NCBI RefSeq assembly: GCF_003850345.1
Contig: NZ_CP027707.1
Location: forward strand, 3,844,001-3,908,000
Direction of reading: 5' to 3'
Length of the DNA stretch: 64,000 bases
From: Pseudomonas chlororaphis subsp. piscium
Lineage (GTDB): Bacteria; Pseudomonadota; Gammaproteobacteria; Pseudomonadales; Pseudomonadaceae
Under the pieces are notes generated by a model. The model was not told where the DNA came from. It did no database searches and was given only the letters and a program-made list of their open reading frames with translations. This document shows positions 32,144-42,265 of the stretch, piece after piece. A program made the translations under genes and the position numbers. The first letter of the stretch is position 1. The number at the start of each line of letters is the position of its first letter.

Positions 32144-35100
32144 GCGTCACCTGTTGCAGCGGGTTGAGTAGAGGTCGTGGAGACACGGGTAAAACGGAGA
32201 CGGATCAGCACGAAGAACAGCGGCACGAAGAAGATCCCCAGCAGCGTGGCGCTGAACATGCCGCCCAGCACTCCGGTGCCGATGGCCCGGCGCCCGGCCG
32301 AACCGGCGCCGGAGCTCAAGGCCAGGGGCAGCACGCCGAACATGAAGGCCAGGGAGGTCATGAGGATCGGCCGCAGGCGCTGGCGCACCGCGGTCAGGGT
32401 CGCCTCCAGCAGGCTTGCGCCCTGCTCTTGCAGGTGCTTGGCGAACTCGACGATAAGGATCGCGTTCTTCGCCGACAGCCCCACGGTGGTCAACAGCCCC
32501 ACCTGGAAGTACACGTCGTTGCTCAGGCCGCTGAACCGGGTCGCCAGCACCGCCCCGACCACGCCCAGGGGCACCACCAGCATCACCGAGAACGGCACCG
32601 ACCAGCTTTCGTACAAGGCCGCCAGGCAGAGGAACACGAACAGGATCGAAATCCCGTAGAGCAACGGCGCCTGGGAGCCGGACAGGCGCAACTGATAAGA
32701 CTGCCCGGTCCACTCATAGCCGATGCCCTCGGGCAGTTGCTTGACGATGGACTCGACCACGTCCATGGCCACCCCGGAACTCACCCCCGGCGCCGGATCG
32801 CCCACCACCTCCAGGGAGGAGATGCCGTTGTAGCGTTCGAGCAATGGCGAACCGTAGCTCCAGGCACTGCTGGCGAAAGACGAGAACGGCACCATTTCAT
32901 CCTTGGCATTGCGCACGAACCAATGGTCCAGATCCTCCGCCTGCATCCGCGCCGCGGCCTCGCCCTGCACATAGACCTTCTTCACCCGGCCCTGGTTGAG
33001 GAAGTCATTGACGTAGGTGCCGCCCAGGGCCGTGGACAAGGTGCTGTTGATGTCGCTGGTGCTCAGGCTCAGGGCCCCGGCCTTGCGATCGTCGATGCTG
33101 ACCTTGAGCTGCGGCGTGTCGTCCAGGCCGTTGCTGCGGACCCCGAGCAGGCGCGGGTCCTGTTGCGCCAGCTGGATGAACTGCTCGCGGGCCGCCACCA
33201 GGGCGTCGTGGCCCAGGCCGGCGAGGTCCTTGAGCTGCAGGTCGAAGCCCGAACTTTGCCCCAGGCCGCGCACCGCCGGCGGCTGCATGACGAACACATT
33301 GGCATCGCCGATGCTCGCCAGCGCCTGGGTCGCGCGCTGGGCAATCGACGCCGAATCCTGGCCGGCGCCCAGGCGCTCGCTCCAGTCCTTGAGCTTGATA
33401 AAGGCGCGGCCGGTGTTCTGGCTGTTGCCGCCCATGCCCAGGCCACTGATGCTGATCAACGCCTCGACCTCCGGCTGTTCGAGCATGTAGCTCTCGAACT
33501 GCTTCATCACCGCCTGGGTGCGGCTATCGGTGGCGCCCACCGGCAACTGGATCTGCGCCATCAGGGTGCCCTGGTCTTCGTCCGGCAGGAACGAGGTCGG
33601 CAGGTTGAGATAGCCGACACCCATGACCAGCAGGAACACCCCGTACAGCAACAGGCTGCTGCGGCTGCGTTGCAGGATGCCGCCGACCAACCGCTGATAG
33701 GCCTGGGCGCTGCGCTCGAAATGGCGGTTGAACCAGCCGAAGAAGCCGCGCTGCGGCCCATGCCCCTGAGCATCGGCGGGCTTGAGCAGGGTCGCGCACA
33801 GCGCCGGGGTCAGGGTCATGGCCACCAGCACCGAGAGCAGCATGGCCGAGACGATGGTCACCGAGAACTGGCGGTAGATGACCCCGGTTGAGCCGCCGAA
33901 AAACGCCATGGGAATGAACACCGCACTGAGCACCAGGGCAATGCCGATCAGCGCGCTGGTGATTTCCGCCATCGACTGGCGCGTGGCCTCCAGGGGCGAC
34001 AGGCCCTGCTCGCCCATCACCCGCTCGACGTTCTCCACCACGACAATGGCGTCGTCCACCAGCAGGCCGATGGCCAGGACCATGGCGAACATGGTCAGGG
34101 TGTTGATCGAATAGCCGAGCAGCGCCAGCACGCCGAAGGTGCCCAGCAGCACCACCGGCACGGTGATCGCCGGGATCAGGGTGGCCCGCGGGTTCTGCAG
34201 GAACAGGAACATGATCAGCACCACCAGGACGATGGCTTCGCCGAGGGACTTGACCACCTCCTCGATGGACAGGCTGACAAAGGGCGTGGTGTCGTAGGCG
34301 ATGACGTTCTTCAGTTGCATTTCCGCCGGGTAGAACTGCTCCAGCTCCTTGAGCTTGGCCTTGACCGCGTCGCCAACGCTCAAGGCGTTGGCCCCGGTCG
34401 CCAGTTGGATACCCATGGCTGAGGCAGGTTTACCATTGAGGGCCGAGCTCATGTCATAGCTTTCGCTGCCCAGCTCGACCCGCCCCACATCGCTCAGCAG
34501 CACCACGGCGCCGTCGCTGGACGACTTGACCACCACATTGCGGAATTCGTCCTCGGTCTGCAGCTTGCTGCGCGCGGTAATGGTGGCGTTCAGTTGCTGC
34601 CCGGGCACCGCCGGCACCGCGCCCAGTTGTCCGGCGGAGACTTCAGTGTTCTGCGCCTCCAATGCCGTGCTGACGTCGGACGGCATCAAGGCGTATTTTT
34701 CCAGCTTGGCCGGGTCCAGCCAGATGCGCATGGCGTAGCCCGAGCCCAGGGTCTGCACCTCGCCGACGCCATCGATACGGCTGATCTGGTCGAGCAAGGT
34801 GCTGGAGATGTAGTCGCCGATCTGGGTGCCGGTGACACTCTCGTTGTCCGAGGCCAGGGCGGCGATCATCAGGAAGTCCGAACCGCCCTTGGTCACGGTC
34901 AGGCCTTCGCTCTGCACCGATTGCGGCAAGCGTGATTCGGCCTGCTGCAGCTTGTTCTGTACCTGCATCTGCGCCACGTCCGGGTCGGTGCCGGCGGCGA
35001 AGGTCAGGTTGATGCTGGCGCTGCCCGCCGAGCTGCTGGTGGCCGACATGTAGGTCAGGTTGTCCAGGCCGGTCATCTGCTGCTCGATGACCTGGGTCAC

Positions 35101-35286
35101 CGAGTCTTCCACGGTCTTGGCCGAGGCACCGGTGTAGGTGGCGGAGATCCGCACCGTCGGCGGCGCGATGTCGGGGTACTGCTCCAGGGGCAACTGGCTG
35201 ATGGACAAGGCCCCGGCGAGCATGATGACGATGGCGATGACCCAGGCGAAAATCGGCCGGTCGATAAAGAAGCGCGCCATGCTCAA
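32140..35286 (-). CDS. RND multidrug efflux permease (HAE1 family, MexB/AcrB-like)
   Basis: This 1048-residue inner-membrane pump begins [20 protein letters not shown] and has the HAE1 layout of 12 membrane helices with two large periplasmic loops. The proton-relay Asp pair is in [20 protein letters not shown] on helix 4. Further family motifs are [20 protein letters not shown] and [20 protein letters not shown]. Length is standard. It overlaps the adaptor gene and the outer-membrane gene by 4 bp each. The substrates cannot be deduced. Confidence 0.96.
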   Translation of the reverse strand: MSMARFFIDRPIFAWVIAIVIMLAGALSISQLPLEQYPDIAPPTVRISATYTGASAKTVEDSVTQVIEQQMTGLDNLTYMSATSSSAGSASINLTFAAGTDPDVAQMQVQNKLQQAESRLPQSVQSEGLTVTKGGSDFLMIAALASDNESVTGTQIGDYISSTLLDQISRIDGVGEVQTLGSGYAMRIWLDPAKLEKYALMPSDVSTALEAQNTEVSAGQLGAVPAVPGQQLNATITARSKLQTEDEFRNVVVKSSSDGAVVLLSDVGRVELGSESYDMSSALNGKPASAMGIQLATGANALSVGDAVKAKLKELEQFYPAEMQLKNVIAYDTTPFVSLSIEEVVKSLGEAIVLVVLIMFLFLQNPRATLIPAITVPVVLLGTFGVLALLGYSINTLTMFAMVLAIGLLVDDAIVVVENVERVMGEQGLSPLEATRQSMAEITSALIGIALVLSAVFIPMAFFGGSTGVIYRQFSVTIVSAMLLSVLVAMTLTPALCATLLKPADAQGHGPQRGFFGWFNRHFERSAQAYQRLVGGILQRSRSSLLLYGVFLLVMGVGYLNLPTSFLPDEDQGTLMAQIQLPVGATDSRTQAVMKQFESYMLEQPEVEALISISGLGMGGNSQNTGRAFIKLKDWSERLGAGQDSASIAQRATQALASIGDANVFVMQPPAVRGLGQSSGFDLQLKDLAGLGHDALVAAREQFIQLAQQDPRLLGVRSNGLDDTPQLKVSIDDRKAGALSLSTSDINSTLSTALGGTYVNDFLNQGRVKKVYVQGEAAARMQAEDLDHWFVRNAKDEMVPFSSFASSAWSYGSPLLERYNGISSLEVVGDPAPGVSSGVAMDVVESIVKQLPEGIGYEWTGQSYQLRLSGSQAPLLYGISILFVFLCLAALYESWSVPFSVMLVVPLGVVGAVLATRFSGLSNDVYFQVGLLTTVGLSAKNAILIVEFAKHLQEQGASLLEATLTAVRQRLRPILMTSLAFMFGVLPLALSSGAGSAGRRAIGTGVLGGMFSATLLGIFFVPLFFVLIRLRFTRVSTTSTQPAATGDA

Positions 35287-36485
35287 CCCTCCTGCGCCAG
35301 GGCGGTGGACGGTGCCTGGGGCACACGGCTGCGGGTACCGCTGCCGCTGTTCTGCGCCAGCACCGCGGCGCCGATCCGGACCTTCTGCCCGCCTTCGACG
35401 ATCAACTGGTCACCGGCATTGAGACCGGCCGTCACCCACCACTGGTTGCCTACCGCGCGGTCGATGGTCACCTGCCGTTGCTCGACCTTGCCCTCGACTA
35501 CCACCAGCACCGAGGTCACGCCACTGGCGCTGCGGTTCACCGCCCGTTGCGGAATCAGGATCGCCTGTTCGTCCCGGGCCTGTTCCAGCACCGCCCGCAC
35601 GTACATGCCCGGCAGCAGCAGGCGTTCCGGGTTGGGGAACTCGGCGCGCAGGGTCACGGTGCCGGTGCCCTGGCTGACGCTGACCCCGCTGAACTTCAAG
35701 CGGCCCGCATGGGCATAGGTGCTGCCGTCGTCGAACTTGAGGCTGACGGGCACTTCATCCGTCGCGTTGCCTTGCAGCGCGCCACTGGCCAGGTCGCGCT
35801 TGAGGCGCAGCAGCTCGGTGGTGGACTGGGTGACATCGACATAGATCGGGTCCAACTGCTGCACGGTGGTCAGCGCCGTGTCCTGGTTGGCCACCACCAG
35901 GGCGCCGGGGGTCACGGTAGAGGTTTCGATGCGCCCGCCGATGGGCGAGCTGATCCGCGTGTAGGCCAGGTTGATGCGCGCCGTCTCGACACCGGCCTGG
36001 GCCACCTGCAGATCGGCCTGGGCGGTCAGCAGGCTGGCCTGGGCGTCTTCGTTGTCTTGCTGGCTGATGGCGTCGATCTTCGCCAGCTGGGCATCGCGAG
36101 TGGCGGTGACCTGGGCCGACTTCAGGGTGGCGCGGGCCTTGGCCAGGCTGGCCTGGGCTTCCGCCAGGGCCGCCTTGTAGGTGGCGGCGTCCAGCTGGTA
36201 CAGGCTGTCCCCGGCCTTGACCTCCGCGCCCTCGACGAACAGCCGCTGCTGGACGATGCCACCGACCTGGGGGCGGATCTCGGCCACCAGGAAGGCCTGG
36301 GTGCGCCCGGCCAACTCGCTGGTCAGGGCCTGGCTTTGCGGCTGCACAGTGATCACCGAGACCTTGGGGACCTCGGCAGCGGCCTCGGGCGCCGCCGGCG
36401 AGCAACCGCTCAACACGAACAGCACCATCAGGGAAACGATGACTGCGGCGGTCACCATGGATTTGGCGAAAAGTTTGGTCGACAT
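35283..36485 (-). CDS. RND periplasmic adaptor lipoprotein (MexA/AcrA-like)
   Basis: The 400-residue protein is read from ATG 36485 (AGAGG upstream). The lipoprotein signal ends LSGC. The hairpin/lipoyl and barrel domains are recognisable by [40 protein letters not shown] and [20 protein letters not shown]. It bridges the permease and the outer-membrane channel. It is divergent from the two-component system genes with a 147-bp gap that should hold the regulated promoter. Confidence 0.95.
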   Translation of the reverse strand: MSTKLFAKSMVTAAVIVSLMVLFVLSGCSPAAPEAAAEVPKVSVITVQPQSQALTSELAGRTQAFLVAEIRPQVGGIVQQRLFVEGAEVKAGDSLYQLDAATYKAALAEAQASLAKARATLKSAQVTATRDAQLAKIDAISQQDNEDAQASLLTAQADLQVAQAGVETARINLAYTRISSPIGGRIETSTVTPGALVVANQDTALTTVQQLDPIYVDVTQSTTELLRLKRDLASGALQGNATDEVPVSLKFDDGSTYAHAGRLKFSGVSVSQGTGTVTLRAEFPNPERLLLPGMYVRAVLEQARDEQAILIPQRAVNRSASGVTSVLVVVEGKVEQRQVTIDRAVGNQWWVTAGLNAGDQLIVEGGQKVRIGAAVLAQNSGSGTRSRVPQAPSTALAQEG

Positions 36486-36632
36486 AAATGCCTCTGCAAA
36501 ACGGGATGGCTTGGGCCTGTCGCCATGCTGCGAAGCAAATGTGCAGGAAAATTGAAGATTGCCCGGCGACCTTGAATCTTTGCCGCGCCGGGGCCTAAAT
36601 GAGCGGGCCATTCCTCAAGCCCGCGCCCCCCC

Positions 36633-38018
36633 ATGAAACTGAGCATCTCCACCAAACTGTTCGGCGCCGTCCTGGCCAGTGTGCTGTTCGTCATCCTGAG
36701 CATGGGCCTGGCCACCAGTTGGAGCTTTGGCCGCGGCTTTCTCGGCTACCTCAACGAACAGGCGCTGCAACGCATGGAACCTGTGCTGCCGCGCCTGGTA
36801 GAAGCCTACGAGCGCGAAGGCAACTGGGAGTTCGTCCGCGACAACCCCGACCGCTGGTTCGACCTCATGCGCCCGGGGCCCAAGGAGCAGTCGCAGATCC
36901 GCAAGCTGAAACTGCCGCTGACCTCGGACCTCACCGGCGCGCTGTTTCGCATTGCCCTGCTGGACCGCGACAAACAACTGGTGATCGGCTATGCGGCGAT
37001 CGGCGACGATGCCCTGCTGCGGCCGATCGAGGTGGCCGGCAGCACCGTCGGCTGGCTGGCCGTCTCACCCTTCCAGAGCGTCACTGAAGCCGGCGGCGAA
37101 CGCTTCTTCCAGTACCAGCTGCGCACGAGCCTGGCGGTGGGCGTGGCCTCGCTGCTGCTGGCGATGCTGATCGCCTGGTGGATCTCGCGCACCCTGCTCG
37201 ACCCAGTCAAGCGCGTGGCCGCGGCCACCCACCGCCTGGCCGCCGGGGAGTACAGCAACCGGGTGGCCGAGGCCTCCAACGATGAAGTCGGCCAGCTGGC
37301 CCGCGACTTCAACCAGCTGGCCTACACCCTGGAGCGCAACGAACAGATGCGCCGCGAATTCATGGCCGACGTGTCCCACGAGCTGCGCACCCCGCTGTCG
37401 GTATTGCGCGGCGAACTGGAGGCTATCGAGGACGGTGTGCGCAAGCTCGACCGGCAGTCGATGCAGTCGCTGCAAAGCGAAGTGGGCATGCTCAGCAAGC
37501 TGGTGGACGACCTGTACGAGCTGTCCCTGGCCGATGTCGGCGCCCTCACCTACCGCAAGAGCGAGTGCTCGCTCAATGAGCTGCTGCTGGCCAGCGTGGC
37601 GATGTTCCAGGAACGCTGCCAGGCCGCCCGGCTCAAGGTCGAGTTGGAACTGCCCACGCAGCCATTGCCGCTGGATGCCGACCCCAAGCGCCTGCAACAG
37701 CTGTTCACCAACCTGCTGGAAAACGCCCTGCGCTATACCGATGCCGGCGGCCTGCTGCGTATCCGCGCCGGCACTGAGGGCGACAACCTGCGGGTCGACT
37801 TCCTCGACTCCGGCCCCGGGGTCGAGGCCGAACAACTGCCGCGGCTGTTCGAGCGCTTCTACCGTGGCGAGGCCTCGCGCAACCGCGCCAGCGGCGGCGC
37901 CGGCCTGGGCCTGGCGATCTGTCGCAGCATCGCCCTGGCCCACGGCGGCAGCCTCGACGCCGATCACTCGCCCCTGGGCGGCCTGTGGCTGACCCTGCGC
38001 CTGCCCGGCAAGGTCTGA
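36633..38018 (+). CDS. Sensor histidine kinase, BaeS-like
   Basis: The 461-residue kinase has two membrane helices (about residues 8-30 and 160-185, SLLLAMLIAWWISRTLLDPV) enclosing a periplasmic sensor domain. A HAMP segment (AATHRLAAGEYSNRVAEASN) follows, then the H box FMADVSHELRTPLSVLRGEL with the phosphorylated His, the N box LLENALRYTDAGG and G boxes (DSGPGVEAEQLPRLFERFYR, GGAGLGLAICRS). It is 3 bp ahead of its response regulator. The pair lies divergent from an RND pump, as with BaeSR-type envelope-stress systems. Confidence 0.95.
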   Translation: MKLSISTKLFGAVLASVLFVILSMGLATSWSFGRGFLGYLNEQALQRMEPVLPRLVEAYEREGNWEFVRDNPDRWFDLMRPGPKEQSQIRKLKLPLTSDLTGALFRIALLDRDKQLVIGYAAIGDDALLRPIEVAGSTVGWLAVSPFQSVTEAGGERFFQYQLRTSLAVGVASLLLAMLIAWWISRTLLDPVKRVAAATHRLAAGEYSNRVAEASNDEVGQLARDFNQLAYTLERNEQMRREFMADVSHELRTPLSVLRGELEAIEDGVRKLDRQSMQSLQSEVGMLSKLVDDLYELSLADVGALTYRKSECSLNELLLASVAMFQERCQAARLKVELELPTQPLPLDADPKRLQQLFTNLLENALRYTDAGGLLRIRAGTEGDNLRVDFLDSGPGVEAEQLPRLFERFYRGEASRNRASGGAGLGLAICRSIALAHGGSLDADHSPLGGLWLTLRLPGKV

Positions 38019-38021
38019 AGC

Positions 38022-38711
38022 ATGAGCACCGAACAACCGATCCTGATCGTCGAAGACGAACCGAAACTCGCCGCCTTGCTGCGCGACTACCTGGACGCCG
38101 CCGGTTACCCCAGCCTGTGTCTGGACAATGGCCTGGAGGTGGTGCCGGCCGTGCGTGCCCATCGACCGCGGCTGATCCTGCTCGACCTGATGCTGCCCGG
38201 GCGCGACGGCCTGGAGCTGTGCCAGGAACTGCGGCGTTTCAGCGAAGTGCCGATCATCATGATCACCGCCCGGGTCGAGGAAGTGGACCGCCTGCTGGGC
38301 CTGGACCTGGGCGCCGACGACTACATCTGCAAGCCCTTCAGCCCGCGCGAAGTGGTGGCCCGGGTCAAGGCCATCCTGCGCCGCAGCCCGCAACTGACGG
38401 CAGCCGCACAGGCCCGCCTGCAGATCGACGAAGAACGCTACCGCGCCTCGTTCGACGGTATCGCCCTGGACCTGACCCCGGTGGAGCTGCGCCTGCTCAA
38501 GACCCTGGCCGCGTCCCCGGGCCGGGTGTTCTCCCGCGACCAGTTGCTCGATCGCCTGTACTCCGACCACCGGGTGGTGACCGACCGCACCGTCGACAGC
38601 CATGTGCGCAACCTGCGGCGCAAACTGGCCCAGGCCTGTCCGGGGGAAGACCCGATCCAGTCGTTGTACGGCGTGGGTTACAAACTTGAGCTGGGCGCGC
38701 TGCCGAGCTGA
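38022..38711 (+). CDS. OmpR-family response regulator, BaeR-like
   Basis: The 229-residue protein has a receiver domain ([20 protein letters not shown], phosphoacceptor Asp in [25 protein letters not shown] and the [20 protein letters not shown]ys). A winged-helix OmpR domain follows ([35 protein letters not shown]). It should activate the divergent RND operon. That it does so is inferred from arrangement. Confidence 0.95.
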   Translation: MSTEQPILIVEDEPKLAALLRDYLDAAGYPSLCLDNGLEVVPAVRAHRPRLILLDLMLPGRDGLELCQELRRFSEVPIIMITARVEEVDRLLGLDLGADDYICKPFSPREVVARVKAILRRSPQLTAAAQARLQIDEERYRASFDGIALDLTPVELRLLKTLAASPGRVFSRDQLLDRLYSDHRVVTDRTVDSHVRNLRRKLAQACPGEDPIQSLYGVGYKLELGALPS

Positions 38712-38767
38712 GCGATCGCGGCAAGCCGGGTTATCCTGCGCCGCCAGAAACCTTGCAGGTGCGCGAC

Positions 38768-39055
38768 ATGACCCGACTACAGCAGGTGGACATCGACTTG
38801 AACGCGGTGACCAGCACGACCGAACTGCATGCCACCCTGCGCGATGCCCTGGGTTTCCCCGACTGGTACGGCGCCAACTGGGACGCCTTCTGGGACGCCA
38901 TCACCGGCCTGGTGGAAATGCCCATGCAGTTGAAACTCCATGGCTGGGAAGAGCTGGCCACGCGCTTGCCGAGGGATGCCCGGCTGCTGCGGCAATGCCT
39001 GGAAAAAATGACCGTCCATTACCCGGAGTCCGCGTCGCAGGTAACGTTCGGCTGA
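38768..39055 (+). CDS. Barstar-family ribonuclease inhibitor
   Basis: The 95-residue protein has the barstar signature GFPDWYGANWDAFWDAITGL (residues about 29-48) and a short C-terminal strand. Barstar blocks the active site of barnase-type RNases. No barnase-like gene is found next to it in this window, so it is an orphan immunity or antitoxin gene, perhaps protecting from RNase effectors of competitors. ATG at 38768 gives the usual family length (about 90 residues). Confidence 0.88.
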   Translation: MTRLQQVDIDLNAVTSTTELHATLRDALGFPDWYGANWDAFWDAITGLVEMPMQLKLHGWEELATRLPRDARLLRQCLEKMTVHYPESASQVTFG

Positions 39056-39187
39056 ACAGCACGCCAACGCAACATACCGTTCCTTGATGCCATTGCCCTC
39101 CTCCACGCTGGCCTCGAACCCCTGCATGTCCTCCGGCACTTCCAGCGGATTCGCCTGGGGACCGATGCAAGGGATCGGCAGGCGCAC

Positions 39188-39967
39188 CTACGACTGCTGG
39201 CGCGTCCAGGCATCCTGCTGGTCCTGCTTGACGATGTCGACGAAGTGCGCCGGCAGCAGGTTGCGGAACGGCCCGCCGTCGCGCTCCACCACCTCGACCA
39301 TCTTCGCCACCATTTCCTCGGGGTCGTATTGCTCGAAGGGGAACTTCAGCCCGGAGTGATCGGTGAAGTTTTTCTGCGGGTCGTACCAGCTTTTCCAGGT
39401 CTCCATCATCCGGTCGTTGAAGCCGGTGGAATACGGACCGGGGTTGATGGTCGCGACCTGGATGCCGAACTCCGCCAGCTCCATGTGCAGGGCCTCGGCG
39501 ATGGATTCCAGGGCATGCTTGGAGGCGCAGTAGGCGCCGGTGAACGGCCCGGTGAGCAGGCCGGCGATCGACGACACGAAGACGATCTTGCCCTTGCGCC
39601 GCTCGACCATCTGCCGCACGAAGCCCTGGGTCAGCTCCAGGTTGGCGAACACGTTGGTCTCGAACTGGGAACGCAGGATATCCACGGGGATTTCCGCGAT
39701 GGCGCCGGTCTCGGCGTCGCCGGCGTTGTTCAACAGCACGTCGATATCCCATTGCCAGGCATAGGCCCGGTCGCGGGCCGAAGTGATGTCGAGCTTCTCC
39801 ACCCGCAGCTTGAGGTCCAGGCTGTCGGCGAGTTCGCGCAGCTCGGTGATCTGCGGGGTGATCTGCACCCCGGCGATCACTTCATGGCCGTTGGCTGCCA
39901 GGCGCAGCGCCACCGCACGGCCAAAACCCGAACCGGCGCCGGTGACCAGAATACGTTTTTTGCTCAT
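39188..39967 (-). CDS. Short-chain dehydrogenase/reductase (classical SDR)
   Basis: The 259-residue enzyme (ATG 39967, GGAGA upstream) has the NAD(P)-binding TGAGSGFG (residues about 9-16), the NNAG motif in VLLNNAGDAE and the catalytic Ser in FVSSIAG. The YxxxK pair is in YCASKHALE. Substrate unknown. It is 35 bp downstream of the GlcG-like gene, so the two probably form one unit controlled by the divergent LysR gene. Confidence 0.92.
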   Translation of the reverse strand: MSKKRILVTGAGSGFGRAVALRLAANGHEVIAGVQITPQITELRELADSLDLKLRVEKLDITSARDRAYAWQWDIDVLLNNAGDAETGAIAEIPVDILRSQFETNVFANLELTQGFVRQMVERRKGKIVFVSSIAGLLTGPFTGAYCASKHALESIAEALHMELAEFGIQVATINPGPYSTGFNDRMMETWKSWYDPQKNFTDHSGLKFPFEQYDPEEMVAKMVEVVERDGGPFRNLLPAHFVDIVKQDQQDAWTRQQS

Positions 39968-40002
39968 CTCGGTTTCTCCAGGAAAATGTCGGTGGCCAGG
40001 GC

Positions 40003-40398
40003 TCAGAGGCAAGCCCGGGCGATGATTTCGTCTTCAACCGCGGTGCCGCCGGAGACGCCGATGGCGCCCAGGCAGCGCCCCGCCTGATCGACGATGGGCA
40101 GGCCGCCGGCAAAGCTGGTCAAGCCGCCATTGCTCTGCTCGATCGACCACAGCGACTGCCCCGGCCCGGACAAGGCGCCGAGTTCGGCGCTGGCGGTGCG
40201 GAACAGCGCCGAAGTCCGGGCCTTGCGCTGGGCCAGGTCGATCGCCCCCGGCACGGCGTCGTCCATGCGCACGAACGCCAGCAGATTGCTGCCTTGATCG
40301 ACGATGGCGATGCACACCGACAGCTGCATCTGCATGGCTTTGGCGATGCCCTTGTCGAGCATCTGCCGGGCGGGTTTGAGGGTGACGGGCCAGTGCAT
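40003..40398 (-). CDS. GlcG/HbpS-family heme-binding-like protein
   Basis: This 131-residue protein has the HbpS/GlcG pattern: KAMQMQLSVCIAIVDQGSNL, LLAFVRMDDAVPGAIDLAQR, KARTSALFRTASAELG and the C-terminal GAIGVSGGTAVEDEIIARAC. Members bind heme or are small redox-linked accessory proteins. It lies upstream of the SDR gene and divergent from the LysR regulator at 40492. Confidence 0.9.
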   Translation of the reverse strand: MHWPVTLKPARQMLDKGIAKAMQMQLSVCIAIVDQGSNLLAFVRMDDAVPGAIDLAQRKARTSALFRTASAELGALSGPGQSLWSIEQSNGGLTSFAGGLPIVDQAGRCLGAIGVSGGTAVEDEIIARACL

Positions 40399-40491
40399 GG
40401 CGGACTCCTTTGCGGTTGAAAAGAGTCTATGAAGCTCGTAGCTTTAAGAGAATCCGCATTCTCCCTACAAGACTATTAAGTATTTCTAACA

Positions 40492-41415
40492 ATGAGCCGA
40501 CGCGATCCACTGGCCGGGCTGCACCTCTTCATGGCGGTGGTCGAGACCGGCAACTTCACCCACGCCGCCGCCGTGCTGGGCGTAACCCCAGCGGCCGTGA
40601 GCCTGGCCATCAACCAGCTGGAAAGCGAACTGCAGACCAAGCTGTTCCATCGCACCACCCGCGGCGTCAGCCTGACGGAAAGCGGCCAGCGTTTTCACGA
40701 AGGCAGCGAAGCCGGCTACCGCAGCCTGCTGCAGGCCCGGGACGAGTTGGGGGAAACCCAGGGCGAGCCTTCGGGGCATCTGCGCATCAGTGCCCTGCAC
40801 ATGGCCAAGCACCTGATCGTCGCCCCACTACTCGAGGATTTCTTCCAGCGCTACCCCAGGGTCACCCTGGAAATACGCTACGAAGATCAGTTGGTGAACA
40901 TCGTCAAGGAACAGCTCGACGCCGGCATCCGCCTGGCCGACGCCCTGCACCCGGGCATGCACGCGGTGCAGATCACTCCGCCGCTGCAATGCGCCCTGGT
41001 GGCCAGCCCGCAGTACCTGGCGCGCCACCCGGCACCGCGCGGCATCGACGAGCTGCGCCAGCATTCCTGTGTACGCTTTCGTTTTCCCAGCAGCGGGCAG
41101 ATGCACAAATGGCACCTGCACGACGGCCAGCACGAGGTGAAGCTGGATGTGCCCGGGCGCTTTATCAGCACCGACACCCAGGCGGTGATTGAGGCCGCCC
41201 GTGCCGGTGTGGGCATTGCCCATGTGTTCATTCGCGAACGGATCGCCGCCGACCTCGACAGCGGCCAGCTGGTGGAAGTCCTGCCCGGCACCTGCCAGCC
41301 ACTGCCGGCCATGTGGCTGTACTACGCCAACCGCCGGCACGTCCCGCCCAAGCTGCGCGCCCTGATCGAGGTGCTGCGGGACTGGAAGCAGTCGCTCGGA
41401 CGTGACGTCCGGTAA
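40492..41415 (+). CDS. LysR-family regulator of the SDR/GlcG pair
   Basis: The 307-residue protein has helix-turn-helix FTHAAAVLGVTPAAVSLAIN followed by QLESELQTKLFHRTTRGVSL. The effector-binding domain includes LDAGIRLADALHPGMHAVQI. It is divergent from the GlcG gene (93-bp gap), the standard LysR arrangement, and convergent with the TetR gene. Effector unknown. Confidence 0.92.
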   Translation: MSRRDPLAGLHLFMAVVETGNFTHAAAVLGVTPAAVSLAINQLESELQTKLFHRTTRGVSLTESGQRFHEGSEAGYRSLLQARDELGETQGEPSGHLRISALHMAKHLIVAPLLEDFFQRYPRVTLEIRYEDQLVNIVKEQLDAGIRLADALHPGMHAVQITPPLQCALVASPQYLARHPAPRGIDELRQHSCVRFRFPSSGQMHKWHLHDGQHEVKLDVPGRFISTDTQAVIEAARAGVGIAHVFIRERIAADLDSGQLVEVLPGTCQPLPAMWLYYANRRHVPPKLRALIEVLRDWKQSLGRDVR

Positions 41416-41428
41416 ACCACCCTAAGGC

Positions 41429-42022
41429 CTAGACCCGCGCCCGGACGCTCGGCACCAGCATCCGCACCAGGCAATCGGCCGTGCTGCGCAAGCGTTCCGG
41501 TTCCTGATAGATGCGTTCCATCACCGCCAGTCCGCGGGTGAAGGTGACCAGCACTTGCGCGGCTTCTGCCGGTGCCAGGATCAGGTCGCCCTGGATCCGC
41601 TCGGCCGACAATGCAGTGCTGATGGTCAGTTGCAGGGCATCCAGCAGGTCGCGCAAGCGTTGCTGGATGCGCGGGCCGATGGTGTCGGCTTCGGTGGCCG
41701 TCTTGGTGGTCAGGCAGCCTTTGGCCGGCGTGCCGCTGGTCATGTTGCTGATCGCCACGTCGAAAAACCGCCGCAGCGCGGTCTCGGCGTCCGGAGCCTC
41801 GAGGGCCTTGGCGGCGTTGCCCAAAAAGCGCGTGGCGTAGGCTTCGAACGCCAGCAGGAACAACGCCTCCTTGCCGCCGTAGGCGTGGTACAGCGAGCCG
41901 CGCTGGACCTCGGCCGCCTCGGCCAGGTCGGCCATGGAGGTGGACTGCCAGCCCTTGCGCCAGAACACATCAAGGACCGTCGACAACACTTTTTCTTCGT
42001 CAAACTGCCTGACACCCGCCAT
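41429..42022 (-). CDS. TetR-family transcriptional repressor
   Basis: The 197-residue protein (ATG 42022) has the TetR domain VLSTVLDVFWRKGWQSTSMA, DLAEAAEVQRGSLYHAYGGK at residues about 12-51 and a helical ligand-binding domain with Cys in TPAKGCLTTKTATE. It belongs to the branch that includes electrophile and thiol-linked regulators. It is divergent from the JmjC-type gene, with two identical dyads in between (see 42046-42097). It probably represses that operon. Confidence 0.92.
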   Translation of the reverse strand: MAGVRQFDEEKVLSTVLDVFWRKGWQSTSMADLAEAAEVQRGSLYHAYGGKEALFLLAFEAYATRFLGNAAKALEAPDAETALRRFFDVAISNMTSGTPAKGCLTTKTATEADTIGPRIQQRLRDLLDALQLTISTALSAERIQGDLILAPAEAAQVLVTFTRGLAVMERIYQEPERLRSTADCLVRMLVPSVRARV

Positions 42023-42045
42023 AAAAATCACTGCTCACATAATTG

Positions 42046-42097
42046 TTGACAACGCTGTCAAAGATACCAACACTGCGATCTTTGACACACCTGTCAA
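42046..42097. promoter_or_regulatory. Two identical TetR-type operators
   Basis: TTGACA-N4-TGTCAA occurs at 42046-42061 and again at 42082-42097, exactly 36 bp apart. They lie in the 243-bp gap between the divergent TetR gene and the operon beginning at 42266. The regular spacing suggests two dimers on the same side of the DNA helix. Confidence 0.7.
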
Positions 42098-42265
42098 TCA
42101 TAGCCGATAGGTGCGATGCGGTAAGCATGCTTGATGTACTGGTCCACGACTTTCGTTTCGCGCAACGGAAGGAAGTCGGCTTCAACTGCGCAGTCACGCC
42201 CGTTAACAGCGGTCGTGGGCGCGAGCGGTTTTCTCTTTTTACGTCAGGAAAAAGGAGTCTTCGAA

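Noticed and set aside
32164..33891. 575-codon open frame on the plus strand opposite the RND permease gene
   Set aside because: It is antisense to a clear 1048-residue pump gene. The His/Arg/Gln-rich product is typical of the reverse of high-GC coding DNA, and it has no ribosome-binding site.
38712..39187. Barnase toxin gene next to barstar
   Set aside because: The only other frames here are shadows of the barstar and SDR genes; no RNase domain is encoded.
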